Shown: piece after piece, positions 7,981 to 16,351 of the stretch | How positions within the stretch are numbered: the stretch's first letter is position 1 | Layout of the letters: the number at the start of each line of letters is the position of its first letter | Source: Alphaproteobacteria bacterium | GTDB taxonomy: Bacteria > Pseudomonadota > Alphaproteobacteria > GCA-2731375 | DNA: 32,567 nucleotides | Assembly: GCA_030746295.1 (NCBI GenBank) | Contig: JASLMY010000014.1 | Location: 7,559 to 40,125, forward strand | Direction of reading: 5' to 3' | Program-made: the position numbers and the translations under genes | The notes under the pieces: generated by a model | Seen by the model: the letters and a program-made list of their open reading frames with translations, nothing else | Database searches by the model: none | What the model was told of the DNA's origin: nothing

Positions 7981-9810
7981 CTATTCGACCAATTCCTTGA
8001 GCCGCCGCTCGGCCTCCGCCGCCTCCTGCTGGCGCGCCCACATCCGGGCATAGACGCCGCCGGCGTCGACGAGGGCACGATGGCGGCCGCGCTCGACGAT
8101 CCGGCCGGCGTCGAGGACGATGATCTCGTCGGCGTCGACCACGGTAGAGAGCCGGTGTGCGATGATCAGTGTCGTGCGGTCGGCCGAGACCGCGTTGAGC
8201 GAGGTTTGGATCTCCTTCTCGGTCTCGGAATCCAGCGCCGAGGTGGCCTCGTCGAAGACCAGGATCTCGGGCTGCTTGAGGATGGTGCGGGCGATCGCTA
8301 CCCGTTGCTTCTCGCCGCCGGACAACTTCAGGCCGCGCTCGCCGACCATGGCCTCATAGCCCTCGGGCAGGCTTTCGACGAAGTCGTGGATCCGCGCCAT
8401 CCGGGCCGCCTCGACGACTTCGGCCTCGTCGGCGTCGGGGCGGCCGTAGCGGATGTTGTAACGGATGGTGTCGTTGAAGAGCACGGTGTCCTGCGGCACG
8501 ATGCCGATGGCGTCGCGCAGGCTCGACTGGGTGACCTCGCGAATGTCCTGGCCGTCGATCAGTATCCGCCCGCCGGTGATGTCGTAGAAGCGGAACAAGA
8601 GCCTGGAGATCGTGGACTTGCCGGCCCCCGACGGGCCGACGATGGCCACGGTGCGGCCGGCCGGGACGGCGAAGCTGACGCCTTTCAGGATCGGCCGCGC
8701 GCCGTCGTAGGCGAAGGCGACGTCATCGAATACGACCTCGCCGCCACGCGCCCTGAGCGGCCGGGCGCCGGGCGCGTCCGCCACCTCGCGCTCGACCCGC
8801 AACAGCTCGAACATCTTCTCCATGTCGACGAGGCTCTGCTTGATCTCTCGATAGACGAAGCCGAGGAAGCTCAAGGGCTGGTATAGCTGGATCATGAAGG
8901 TGTTGATCAGCACGAAGTCGCCGAGCGTCATGCGTCCCTCGGCGACACCGTTGGCGGCCATGATCATCACCACGACGAGGCCGGCGCCAATGATCACGCC
9001 CTGGCCGATATTGAGAAGCGACAGCGTCGTCTGGCTTCGGACCGCAGCCCGCTGATAGCGCACCAAGGCGTCGTCGAAACGCTCCGCCTCGTGCACCTCG
9101 TTGGAGAAATACTTGACCGTCTCGAAGTTCAACAGGCTGTCGATGGCCCGGGTGCTGGCCTCTGAATCGATGCGGTTCATCTCGCGCCGGTACTTCACCC
9201 GCCATTCGGTGACGAGGACCGTGAAGAGGATGTAGCCGGCGACCGCCAGGAAGGTCACGGCGGCGAACCAGGCATCGTAGCGGACCAACAGCACACCGCA
9301 GACCAGGCCGATCTCCAACAGCGTCGGCAAGATGTTGAAGAGCGTGAAGCGGAGCAGGAAGTCGATGCCCTTGGTGCCGCGTTCGATGGCGCGGCTGAGG
9401 CCGCCGGTGCGCCGTTCGAGATGAAAGCGGAGCGCCAGCCCATGCAGGTGGCGAAAGGTCTCCAAGGCCACGGTCCTGAGCGCGTGCTGGCCGACCTTGG
9501 CGAAGACCGCGTCGCGCAGCTCGCCGAAGGCTTGGGAGAAGAGGCGGACGACGCCATAGGCGACGATGATAGCGACCGGAATGACGATGATCTCGCCGGG
9601 ACCGACGTCGAGCGCGTCCACCGCCGCCTTGTAGAGAAAGGGCACATAGACGATCGCGATCTTGGCCGCCGCCAACAGGACCAGCGCCAGCGCCACGCGG
9701 AACTTCAGGTCGCCGCGCCCGTGCGGCCAGAGGTAGGGCAGCAAGGTCCGGAGCGTTCTGAAGTGATTGCCGCTCCCGGAATCTTGATGGGGGTCGTATG
9801 TGGTCCGCAT
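7981..9810 (-). CDS. Atm1-type ABC exporter (fused membrane and ATPase domains)
   Basis: 609 residues: six membrane helices (about 35-330) followed by an ATPase domain. Walker A VGPSGAGKST is at 391-400, the Q-loop at Gln440, the signature LSGGEKQ at 496-502, Walker B ILVFDE at 516-521 and the switch His552. The stretches LLNFETVKYFSNE (227-237) and DTVLFNDTIRYNIRYG (441-456) are characteristic of the Atm1/ABCB7/HMT1 branch, which exports glutathione-linked sulfur or metal conjugates. The ATG at 9810 was chosen because AAGGA lies close upstream and family homology begins shortly after. The frame stays open for 40 more codons without a good ribosome site. It works as a homodimer. MsbA-like lipid export is less likely from these motifs. 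Confidence 0.85.
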   Translation of the reverse strand: MRTTYDPHQDSGSGNHFRTLRTLLPYLWPHGRGDLKFRVALALVLLAAAKIAIVYVPFLYKAAVDALDVGPGEIIVIPVAIIVAYGVVRLFSQAFGELRDAVFAKVGQHALRTVALETFRHLHGLALRFHLERRTGGLSRAIERGTKGIDFLLRFTLFNILPTLLEIGLVCGVLLVRYDAWFAAVTFLAVAGYILFTVLVTEWRVKYRREMNRIDSEASTRAIDSLLNFETVKYFSNEVHEAERFDDALVRYQRAAVRSQTTLSLLNIGQGVIIGAGLVVVMIMAANGVAEGRMTLGDFVLINTFMIQLYQPLSFLGFVYREIKQSLVDMEKMFELLRVEREVADAPGARPLRARGGEVVFDDVAFAYDGARPILKGVSFAVPAGRTVAIVGPSGAGKSTISRLLFRFYDITGGRILIDGQDIREVTQSSLRDAIGIVPQDTVLFNDTIRYNIRYGRPDADEAEVVEAARMARIHDFVESLPEGYEAMVGERGLKLSGGEKQRVAIARTILKQPEILVFDEATSALDSETEKEIQTSLNAVSADRTTLIIAHRLSTVVDADEIIVLDAGRIVERGRHRALVDAGGVYARMWARQQEAAEAERRLKELVE

Positions 9811-9997
9811 GGGCGATCCTTCGCTGGGCGTCGAGAGCGGTCGAAGACCATGGCGGAAAGCGGGGTCGAGGCCAAGCCGCGATGCGCCGTCGGTCTCCGT
9901 CGGACGGGGTCCGTCGACCCTTCTGCTCAATGTAGTGACTCGCCGAGGCTTTTGCCGCTTCGTCGGCTTTACCCATCCTTAATTCGAGGCCGGTCTA

Positions 9998-10492
9998 ATG
10001 TCCGGCGGAACGGGGCCGGCGGGGAGCGTACCGAAAACAATGAGTGTGGGAGCGTTGGCGAGCAGCGAAGCGGCGCCGAGCGCCGAGAGCAAATTGTCGA
10101 TCGAGAACGCCACGTTGACGCTGGCGAACTCGACCTTGGAGCTGCCGGTTCGGTTTCGGTATCGCTGGCGCGATATCGAGGTCCGCGCAGAGGTCTCGGA
10201 TCGCGACGGCCAGGCGGTGCTCAGGCAGTACCTCGACCTCGGGCCCGTGCCCTACAACGCCGAGAATCCGCTTCGACGACGCCAGCACCTCGACCTGGTC
10301 GACCAGCCCCTGCCCATCGGCCGCTTCGCCATCGCTTCGGGACAACGCCTGACATTGGGGCTGGAGCACCGCCTCGAAGCACCGCTCACGGGCGGTAGCG
10401 TGGTCGTCGCAGTAACGGCCGCCCTGCTCGATGCGGCGCCCTATCTCCCGCTCGTCCGCGACCCGCGTGACGTCGAGGCCTCTAGCCGGTGA
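9998..10492 (+). CDS. Hypothetical 164-residue protein, probably beta-rich
   Basis: Family not recognised. After a low-complexity N-terminus (about 1-30) comes a run of alternating polar and hydrophobic stretches suggesting a beta-sandwich, such as LELPVRFRYRW, IEVRAEVSDRDGQAVL and RLTLGLEHRLE, ending in a more hydrophobic stretch. No signal peptide or membrane helix is evident. A GAGG eight bases before the ATG at 9998 supports that start; a second in-frame ATG at 10040 is possible. It is divergent from the ABC exporter and its last 11 bases overlap the end of the LysM gene on the other strand. The protein-like composition, compared with the Arg/Gln-rich antisense frame, is the main argument that it is real. 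Confidence 0.55.
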   Translation: MSGGTGPAGSVPKTMSVGALASSEAAPSAESKLSIENATLTLANSTLELPVRFRYRWRDIEVRAEVSDRDGQAVLRQYLDLGPVPYNAENPLRRRQHLDLVDQPLPIGRFAIASGQRLTLGLEHRLEAPLTGGSVVVAVTAALLDAAPYLPLVRDPRDVEASSR

Positions 10493-11732
10493 TCTTGGGC
10501 AAGCTGAATATCTGGCCGGGGTAGATCAGGTCGGGATCGCGAATCTGATCCGAGTTGCGCTCATAGATGACGCTGTAGAGGATGCCTCGTCCGTAGGTAT
10601 GCCGGGCAATGTTCCAAAGATTGTTGCCGGGCTGCACCACGATCCGATCTCCCGGCGAGAACCTGCGCGCCAAGCGCGCCTCGACCCGCGTGAAGGGGAC
10701 CTCGAGGCGGGCCAAGACATGGCCGTCTGGGCCCAGATGATCGAGCCTGAGCTTGTAGTCGCCGGCGGCAACCGCGCGCTCGGGCACCAAGCGCCAAGTC
10801 CTCTCGGCGCTTGCCACCGCCGTGCCGATCGGACGGTTGTCGAGATAGGCCCGCACCGCCGCGCCGTCGGGCGCCGAGCCCGAGATTATCACCTTACCGT
10901 CGTCGTCGTAGTCGATGGCGTCGAGCGAGAGCCGGTCGGCGTCCTTTTCGGCGGCGGTTGGCGAGGGGGTGGGCCGCTGTAGGACCCGGCTCGACTCGCC
11001 CTTCGCCGCCGCCAGGCGGACGACAGTCGGTGCGCCGGCGCTCGGTCTCTTTGCCGTCTTGTCCTTGTCTTCAGGCAAGAGCACCAGGACCGGCGCCTCC
11101 GACTCCACCTTGCGGCCGTCGGCGAGCTCGGCACTCAAGCGCAGCTCCTTGGCGCCGCCCGCCATTGGCTTCTCCACCACCACGGCCCACTCGCCGCGCG
11201 CGTCGGCCGCGGCCTCGGCAACCGGCTTCTTGCCGTCCAACAAGGTAATCTTCGACCCTGCCGGGCCCCGTCCCGCCATCACCGCCAGGCGATCCTTGGC
11301 GATCCGTACCACGTCGAAGCGGGGAGCGTCCGACCGGCCGGGCGCGGCAACCTCGGACTTGGGAGTCGCGGGCGTCGCTGTCGCGCTCGGGGCTGCCGCC
11401 GCCGTTCGTGCGGCCGGCGCGGGCTGTGCCTTTGGCGCGGCTGGCTCGGTCGTCGCTTGCGTCGGCGTGGTCTTGGGGCCGCCGGCCGCGGGCGCAATGG
11501 TCGAGGGGTGCGGCTCGGTCTTCGCCGGTGCCGCCGTCAGGGTCGGCTTCGCGGGCTCGGAAGATTGGGCAGAAGGCGGCGGCCCGCCCGCGGCACGTTG
11601 CTCGGGCTGCCCGAAGTCGCCGTAGACGATGCCGAAGAAGGCGCCGATGCCGATGGCCGCCCCGACCAGAGTCGCCACCCAGGCGACCTTCTTCGGCTGG
11701 GGCCGCTCAGCCGGATTTTCCAGTTCGTCCAT
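10482..11732 (-). CDS. Anchored LysM-domain protein with Ig-like repeats
   Basis: 416 residues. A short cytoplasmic N-terminus leads into one membrane helix (about 17-37, WVATLVGAAIGIGAFFGIVY), so the rest should lie in the periplasm. Next is a long Ala/Pro/Thr-rich linker (about 45-135), two beta-domains that look Ig-like (one with KITLLDGKKPVAEAAADARG, one with GSAPDGAAVRAYLDNRPIG), and a C-terminal LysM domain (about 365-414) with GNNLWNIARHTYG and DPDLIYPGQIFSLP. LysM binds peptidoglycan. Proteins with this layout are common in alphaproteobacteria and have no fixed function; a structural link between inner membrane and wall is plausible. It lies 162 bases downstream of the ketosynthase on the same strand, possibly as a separate unit. 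Confidence 0.8.
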   Translation of the reverse strand: MDELENPAERPQPKKVAWVATLVGAAIGIGAFFGIVYGDFGQPEQRAAGGPPPSAQSSEPAKPTLTAAPAKTEPHPSTIAPAAGGPKTTPTQATTEPAAPKAQPAPAARTAAAAPSATATPATPKSEVAAPGRSDAPRFDVVRIAKDRLAVMAGRGPAGSKITLLDGKKPVAEAAADARGEWAVVVEKPMAGGAKELRLSAELADGRKVESEAPVLVLLPEDKDKTAKRPSAGAPTVVRLAAAKGESSRVLQRPTPSPTAAEKDADRLSLDAIDYDDDGKVIISGSAPDGAAVRAYLDNRPIGTAVASAERTWRLVPERAVAAGDYKLRLDHLGPDGHVLARLEVPFTRVEARLARRFSPGDRIVVQPGNNLWNIARHTYGRGILYSVIYERNSDQIRDPDLIYPGQIFSLPKITG

Positions 11733-11894
11733 GTGCCATCATAGCATGTATCCATCGAGATACGGAGAATTTCGCGCGAGTATTGAAGACCTAGGTTCCA
11801 TTGTCCAAACCGGTGCGAGGACGTGTCGGCGGGCGTGGCAGGCACGCTCAGGCGTAAGTGACCGGGCCGGCACGGCTTCGTCCCGTCGGTCGGC

Positions 11895-13112
11895 TCAGAC
11901 CGCGGCGAGGACCAGCACGGCGTTCAGGCCGCCGAAGGCGAACGAGTTCGAGACCGCGACGCCGATCTTCGCCTCGCGCGCCTCGTTGGGCACGAAATCC
12001 AAGTCGCAGCCTTCGCCCGGCTCGGTGAAGTTCAAAGTCGGCGGCAGAAAGCCGTCGCGGATGCCGCCGATCGTGGCGGCCAGCTCGAGCGCGCCCGTGG
12101 CGGCGATGGCATGGCCGTGCGCCGCCTTGGTCGAGGAGATCGCCAGCGCGTCGGCGTGCTCGGCGAAGACCATCCGGGTCACCGCCGTCTCGGTCCGGTC
12201 GTTGAGCTCGGTGCCGCTGCCATGGGCATTGATATAGTCGACCTCTTCGGGCGCGATGCCGGCATCGGCGAGGGCCGCCCGCACTGCCCGCGCCGCACCT
12301 TCGGCCGAGACCTGGGTGATGTGGTTGCCGTCCGCCGACATGCCGCAGCCGAGCACTTCGGCCAGCGGCTCGGCGCCCCGGGCGCGCATGTGTTCCTCGC
12401 TCTCCAAGATCACGGTACCGGCGCCTTCGCCCAAGACCATGCCGGTCCGATTCTTCGAGAACGGCGCGCAGCGCTCGCTCGCCATCACCTTGAGCGCTTC
12501 CCAGCCCTTGATGTTGGCCAGCGTCATGCCCGCCTCGGCTCCGCCGGTAATCGCTATTTCGCTCGCACCCGAGCGCACCAGGTTGAAGGCGATGCCGGTG
12601 GCGTGGTTGGAAGATGCGCAGGCGCTGGTGACGCAGAACGCGGGACCGAGCACGCCATAGGCCATGGAGACCAGGCTCGCCGGCGCGTTCGGCATGATTT
12701 TCGGTATCGACATCGGGTGGAAGCGCCGGCGGCCCTCCGAAAACAGCCCTTCGTAGCCGTCCTCGAGCGTCGTCTGGCCGCCCAGGCCCGAGCCGAAGAC
12801 GACGGCCGAGTTGCCGCCCAATCGCTCGATCGCCTCGCGGTCGAGCGCCGCCATTTCCAGCGCTTGGGCGGTCGCCGCCAGGGAGAACTGGGTGAAGCGG
12901 TCGGCCAGCGGCACCAACTTGTGGTCGACCCAATCCTTCGGCTCGAAGTCGGTCACCCGCGCCGCGATCTTCAGGTTGACGGTCTGGTCGCGAACCGGGC
13001 CGATCGGGCCGACGCCACTACGCCCGGCGCGGATCGCCGCCACAAAATCGTCGAACCCGATGCCTAGAGCAGAGACGGTGCCGACACCGGTTACGAACAC
13101 ACGTCTCTTCAT
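11895..13112 (-). CDS. Beta-ketoacyl-ACP synthase, FabF-like
   Basis: 405-residue condensing enzyme that extends acyl-ACP with malonyl-ACP. The thiolase-fold triad is present: Cys165 in VTSACASSNH, His297 in NAHGSGTELND and His332 in TKAAHGHAIAATG, with Lys329. The C-terminal loop SNSFAFGGLNA is also typical. An ATG at 13112 with GGAA six bases ahead gives the usual MKRRVFVTGVG start; a GTG six codons earlier overlaps the ACP stop as GTGA and could be used by coupling. It follows a dedicated acyl carrier protein by 14 bases. That pairing, apart from other fab genes, suggests a specialised acyl chain rather than bulk fatty acid synthesis, comparable in layout to NodE/NodF or AcpXL systems. Confidence 0.85.
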   Translation of the reverse strand: MKRRVFVTGVGTVSALGIGFDDFVAAIRAGRSGVGPIGPVRDQTVNLKIAARVTDFEPKDWVDHKLVPLADRFTQFSLAATAQALEMAALDREAIERLGGNSAVVFGSGLGGQTTLEDGYEGLFSEGRRRFHPMSIPKIMPNAPASLVSMAYGVLGPAFCVTSACASSNHATGIAFNLVRSGASEIAITGGAEAGMTLANIKGWEALKVMASERCAPFSKNRTGMVLGEGAGTVILESEEHMRARGAEPLAEVLGCGMSADGNHITQVSAEGAARAVRAALADAGIAPEEVDYINAHGSGTELNDRTETAVTRMVFAEHADALAISSTKAAHGHAIAATGALELAATIGGIRDGFLPPTLNFTEPGEGCDLDFVPNEAREAKIGVAVSNSFAFGGLNAVLVLAAV

Positions 13113-13126
13113 GGCGATTTCCGCTG

Positions 13127-13441
13127 TCACTCCCGATCGACGGCGACGCCTGCCTCCAGCAAGGTCGGAACCGCGATGACCAGGAAGTCCTTGATGCTCA
13201 TTTCCTCGAGCCGGCTCTCATTGGCATTGTAGGGGATCTCGACATCGTACTCTTCTTCGATGTCGAAGATAAGCTCGACGAAGTCCAGGGAGTCCATGTC
13301 GAGCTCGGACAGCTTTTGATCCAGGGTGATCTGGTCGGCCTCGGCGTCGATCTTCGTCGCCAGGATCTCGATGAGCCGCTGCTGCAAGCGCTCGCTGTCT
13401 GGCGCTGCCGCGTCACCCTGGACCTTTTCCTGTCCGGCCAT
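13127..13441 (-). CDS. Acyl carrier protein, specialised type
   Basis: 104 residues, longer than housekeeping AcpP (about 78) because of an N-terminal extension of about 17 polar residues. The phosphopantetheine site is Ser51 in LDMDSLDFVELIF, followed by the acidic helix DIEEEYDVEIP that partner enzymes bind. The tail (SIKDFLVIAVPTLLE) fits helix four. A purine-rich GGGAAG site precedes the ATG. It sits between the six-TM protein (72 bases upstream) and the ketosynthase (14 bases downstream), so it is probably the carrier for an acyl chain made by that ketosynthase. It is too divergent from AcpP to be assumed the general fatty acid carrier. Confidence 0.88.
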   Translation of the reverse strand: MAGQEKVQGDAAAPDSERLQQRLIEILATKIDAEADQITLDQKLSELDMDSLDFVELIFDIEEEYDVEIPYNANESRLEEMSIKDFLVIAVPTLLEAGVAVDRE

Positions 13442-13513
13442 GTTTTCTTCCCTTCCCCTACGCTCCTGGCGGGTCGTCCGAGGCTTACCGTCGGACTGTC
13501 CCGAGGCTCGCGG

Positions 13514-14281
13514 CTAGATCCTCGCCTTGACCTTGTTGAAGTAAGACTTGCAGTCGAAATAGCCAGCGACGGCGTAGCCGAGACACAAGGTCGCCAAAAT
13601 ATACTCGGAGGCGACGTAGATCCGCTGCACGAGCATCGAATCGTCATACGCCTCCCAGTCCTTGAAGTTGAACAGAAACACGAAACAAGCGGTCGCGACC
13701 ACGACGCCGACGCAGACCCAGATCCGGCTGTTTCCCGGGATGGGAGGATCGATGTCGGCTTGCTCGCGAGCCCGTCGCTTGAGCCAGACCGCGGCGACGC
13801 TGTCAAGCAGGAAGGCGCCGACCTGGCTGGCATAGAACAGGGCCGAGAGCACCATGTGACCGTTGTTGGAGACCTTGAGGTTGACGATCGCCAACGCCGC
13901 CAACAGGACCCCGGCGATCATGCCGAGTATCGAGCCGGCGCCGCTCAGCGCGCTCATCAGCCCGGTCCCGGGACCGGGCCGCAACGCCTCGAAACTCCAG
14001 CCGTTAACGCGCCGGCCGATATACCAGGCCATGATCAGAAGGACCGCTGTCAGCACGATGCCGGCGGCGAAAATGTAACTGCCCGGCGCATAGGCCGCCG
14101 TCTTGCTGATCGATGGGTTGGTCCGCTCGAAGAATTCGGCATGGTGAACGACGAAGGCCCACCGCGTTATCAGGATGATCGGCACGCCGACGAGAAACAC
14201 CAGCAGCATGCAGGGGCTGAGTTTCTCCAACGCCGCCGCTGCATCTCGCCGGGCATCATCGCGCTGCCATTCCAACGTCAT
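13514..14281 (-). CDS. Six-TM protein resembling the Frag1/DRAM/Sfk1 family
   Basis: 255 residues with six predicted membrane helices, near 21-45, 69-89, 107-134, 143-166, 187-206 and 216-245. Several positions recall the Frag1/DRAM/Sfk1 fold, which includes PGAP2: N-P-S-I-S before helix two, G-S-Y-I-F-A at its start, N-N-G-H-M before helix four, and a last helix S-E-Y-I-L-A-T ending with Tyr-Phe-Asp. PGAP2-type proteins act in lipid remodelling in eukaryotes; a bacterial role is not established. It precedes the acyl carrier protein and ketosynthase on the same strand, so a function in handling an acyl lipid is plausible. The family call is from recalled motifs and moderate; a plain unknown membrane protein is the alternative. 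Confidence 0.6.
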   Translation of the reverse strand: MTLEWQRDDARRDAAAALEKLSPCMLLVFLVGVPIILITRWAFVVHHAEFFERTNPSISKTAAYAPGSYIFAAGIVLTAVLLIMAWYIGRRVNGWSFEALRPGPGTGLMSALSGAGSILGMIAGVLLAALAIVNLKVSNNGHMVLSALFYASQVGAFLLDSVAAVWLKRRAREQADIDPPIPGNSRIWVCVGVVVATACFVFLFNFKDWEAYDDSMLVQRIYVASEYILATLCLGYAVAGYFDCKSYFNKVKARI

Positions 14282-14661
14282 GCCTTCGAGCCCCGAACCG
14301 CCGTGTCGCCGCCCCAGTCGTACGATCGCACCGGCAACCTACCCATCCCAAAGGCGGAGGACAAGACGGCTTGAAGCAATAGACGCAGGATAATTTCGCG
14401 CGGCGGCAAGCGACGCCAGGGCCGTCGTGGCCAGCCGCCACCGGATCCTCGACGCGCGCTTCCGTCTGGAAAGCACAACGACGTACAATAGGCCGCCACT
14501 TGATGGCGATCAAGTCATTGCCGGCGCGATCGGAGCGTTTTACCCTCGGTCCGACGTTCCGCGCCTCTAGTGTCGTCGCCATGTATTACGTGGCGAAGGC
14601 ACCGGCCAGAGGCGACATGATCGCAAACAAGACAGTGTGCAATCAAGGGAGGGAAGACGTC
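14282..14661. other. 380-base intergenic region between divergent genes
   Basis: No convincing gene is seen. The left half (14282-14480) would carry the promoter of the six-TM protein; none stands out. The right half holds a TACAAT -10 candidate at 14484, an 18-bp inverted repeat at 14498-14515 and about 165 bases of leader before metY. I looked for SAM-II and SAM-I type riboswitch cores and did not find their conserved segments. The frame of metY stays open back to 14500, but that part lacks a ribosome site. Confidence 0.6.
14484..14515 (+). promoter_or_regulatory. Candidate metY promoter -10 and overlapping inverted repeat
   Basis: TACAAT (14484-14489) is a five-of-six -10 match, with no clear -35. 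Nine bases later lies ACTTGATGGCGATCAAGT (14498-14515), a perfect 7-bp inverted repeat around GGCG that would cover the transcription start. It may be an operator for a repressor of methionine genes, or a short hairpin at the 5' end of the leader. The identity of any regulator is unknown. Confidence 0.4.
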
Positions 14662-15969
14662 ATGTCGAGTGATTTCGTGAATCCGGAAACGGTGGTGCTT
14701 CACGGCGGCAGCTATCGCAGCGATCCGGCCACCACGGCGGTGGCGGTGCCGATCTACCAGACCACGTCCTATCAGTTCAACGACACCGAGCACGCGGCGA
14801 ATCTCTTCGGCTTGCGGGAACTCGGCAACATCTACACCCGAATCATGAATCCGACCACGGACGTCTTCGAACAGCGCATCGCCGCGCTGGAGGGTGGGGT
14901 CGCGGCGCTGGCCTTGAGCTCGGGCCAGGCGGCGTCGACCTTCTCGCTGCAGAATCTGGCCCAGGCCGGCGACAACATCGTCAGCTCGACCGACCTCTAC
15001 GGTGGCACCTGGAACCTCTTCGCCAACACGCTGGGCATGGTCGGGATCGAGACCCGCTTCGTCGACCCGGAGGATCCGGAGGCCTTCCGTGAAGCCGTCG
15101 ACGACAAGACCCGGGCCTTCTACGCCGAGACCCTGCCGAACCCGAAGCTGAACGTCTTCCCGATCAAGGAAGTCTCCGATATCGGCCGCGAGTACGGCAT
15201 CCCGCTGATCATGGACAACACCGCCTGTCCGATCCTGTGCCGGCCGATCGAGCACGGCGCGGCCGCGGTCGTGCACTCGACCACCAAGTATATCGGTGGC
15301 CACGGCACCTCGATCGGCGGCGTCCTGGTCGATGGGGGCAACTTCGATTGGACCGCCATCCCCGAGCGCCAGCCGTTGATGAACCAGCCCGATCCCAGCT
15401 ATCACGGCGCGGTCTGGGGCACGCTGGTGCCGGAGGCGCTGGGCGCGCCGATCGCCTACGCGATTCGGGCCCGAGTGGTGCTGCTGCGCGACCTGGGCTC
15501 GTGCATGAGCCCGTTCAACGCTTTCATGTTCATCCAGGGGCTGGAGACCCTGCCGCTCAGGATGCGCCAGCATTGCAGCAACGCCCAGGCCGTGGCCGAG
15601 TTCCTGGAGGGGCATCCGGCGGTCAGCCGGGTGATCTATGCCGGCTTCACCGAGGGCGAGTACAAGCGCCGCGCCGAGACCTATCTCAATGGCGGCTTCG
15701 GGGCCTTGATCGGCATCGAGATCGAGGGCGGCAAGGAGGCCGGTCAGCGCTTCATCGAGGGGCTGAAAATGCTCTACCACGTCGCCAACATCGGCGATGC
15801 CCGCAGCCTGGCGATCCACCCGGCCTCGACGACGCATTCGCAGCTGACCGGCAACGAGTTGGCGGCGACCGGCGTCACCGACAGCTACATCCGGCTGTCG
15901 ATCGGCATCGAGCACCCGGACGACATTATCGCCGACATCTCGCAGGCCCTGGACCAGGCGGCCGGCTGA
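14662..15969 (+). CDS. metY: O-acetylhomoserine sulfhydrylase (PLP enzyme)
   Basis: 435-residue cytoplasmic Cys/Met-metabolism PLP enzyme that makes homocysteine (or methionine directly) from O-acetylhomoserine and sulfide or methanethiol. PLP is held by Lys209 in HSTTKYIGGHG and Asp185 in MDNTACP; YTRIMNPTTDVFEQR (58-72) and SSGQAAS are family motifs. The extra insertion after the PLP site (NFDWTAIP to SYHG) marks the MetY type rather than MetB or MetZ. The tail (HPASTTHSQL, then IRLSIGIEH) is intact. An AAGGGAGGGAAG stretch about six bases before the ATG at 14662 fixes the start. It has a long leader and is followed by a strong hairpin, so it is probably transcribed alone or with the next small gene. 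Confidence 0.9.
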   Translation: MSSDFVNPETVVLHGGSYRSDPATTAVAVPIYQTTSYQFNDTEHAANLFGLRELGNIYTRIMNPTTDVFEQRIAALEGGVAALALSSGQAASTFSLQNLAQAGDNIVSSTDLYGGTWNLFANTLGMVGIETRFVDPEDPEAFREAVDDKTRAFYAETLPNPKLNVFPIKEVSDIGREYGIPLIMDNTACPILCRPIEHGAAAVVHSTTKYIGGHGTSIGGVLVDGGNFDWTAIPERQPLMNQPDPSYHGAVWGTLVPEALGAPIAYAIRARVVLLRDLGSCMSPFNAFMFIQGLETLPLRMRQHCSNAQAVAEFLEGHPAVSRVIYAGFTEGEYKRRAETYLNGGFGALIGIEIEGGKEAGQRFIEGLKMLYHVANIGDARSLAIHPASTTHSQLTGNELAATGVTDSYIRLSIGIEHPDDIIADISQALDQAAG

Positions 15970-15977
15970 TCTCGGCA

Positions 15978-16013
15978 CCGGCGAGGCGGAGGCCCTGCCT
16001 TCCGCCTCGCCGG
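15978..16013 (+). terminator. Strong GC hairpin after metY
   Basis: A perfect 13-bp stem, CCGGCGAGGCGGA (15978-15990) with TCCGCCTCGCCGG (16001-16013), encloses a 10-base loop nine bases after the metY stop. It lacks a T-run, as is common in GC-rich genomes, so it may end transcription only partly or protect the 3' end. Confidence 0.5.
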
Positions 16014-16056
16014 CGGCCCGCGCCGCCGGGCGGTCGCGAGGAGACCGGACGAGAGC

Positions 16057-16329
16057 ATGCTGCCAACCGTTGTCCTCATCCTGATCGGCGGCACCGGCGT
16101 GCTCTTCTTCACCGCCTTCGTCCGCGCGGCCCGATTCGCCCGCCGGCATGAAGACAAGCTCACCGGCATCGTCGACCGGTCGACGTGGTGGCTGCGACTC
16201 TTTGCCAAGAACGGATACGGGGCCGAGGTCGAGCAGGAACGCAAGCGCCTGGCGCTGCAATGGCTGGTGACGGTGGTGCTGTTCTTCCTCGTCGCCGGCC
16301 TCGGCTACAACCTCGGGCGACCGGGCTGA
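16057..16329 (+). CDS. Small membrane protein, unknown function
   Basis: 90 residues with two predicted membrane helices, about 4-22 (VVLILIGGTGVLFFTAFV) and 68-85 (WLVTVVLFFLVAGLGYNL). They are joined by a charged loop of about 45 residues containing several Arg, Lys and Glu, so both ends should face the same side. The family is not recognised. The ribosome site is weak: GAGGAG lies about 14 bases upstream and only GAGAG is close to the ATG. Its amphipathic, well-ordered composition supports a real gene. It follows metY across the 15978 hairpin and converges with the Sel1 gene. No link to methionine synthesis is evident. Confidence 0.55.
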   Translation: MLPTVVLILIGGTGVLFFTAFVRAARFARRHEDKLTGIVDRSTWWLRLFAKNGYGAEVEQERKRLALQWLVTVVLFFLVAGLGYNLGRPG

Positions 16330-16330
16330 G

Positions 16331-16351
16331 GCCGGGCTGCGCCTGCCCGGC
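16331..16351. terminator. Bidirectional hairpin between convergent genes
   Basis: GCCGGGC (16331-16337) pairs perfectly with GCCCGGC (16345-16351) around a 7-base loop, in the short gap between two converging genes and touching the Sel1 stop codon. No T-run is present. The position suggests it ends both transcripts. Confidence 0.4.

Noticed and set aside
9995..10369. 124-residue minus-strand open frame
   Set aside because: Competes with the plus-strand 9998 gene; its composition is Arg/Gln-rich and it shows no ordered pattern.
14516..14661. SAM-II or SAM-I riboswitch before metY
   Set aside because: The conserved core segments of these classes were looked for and not found; only a generic long leader can be claimed.
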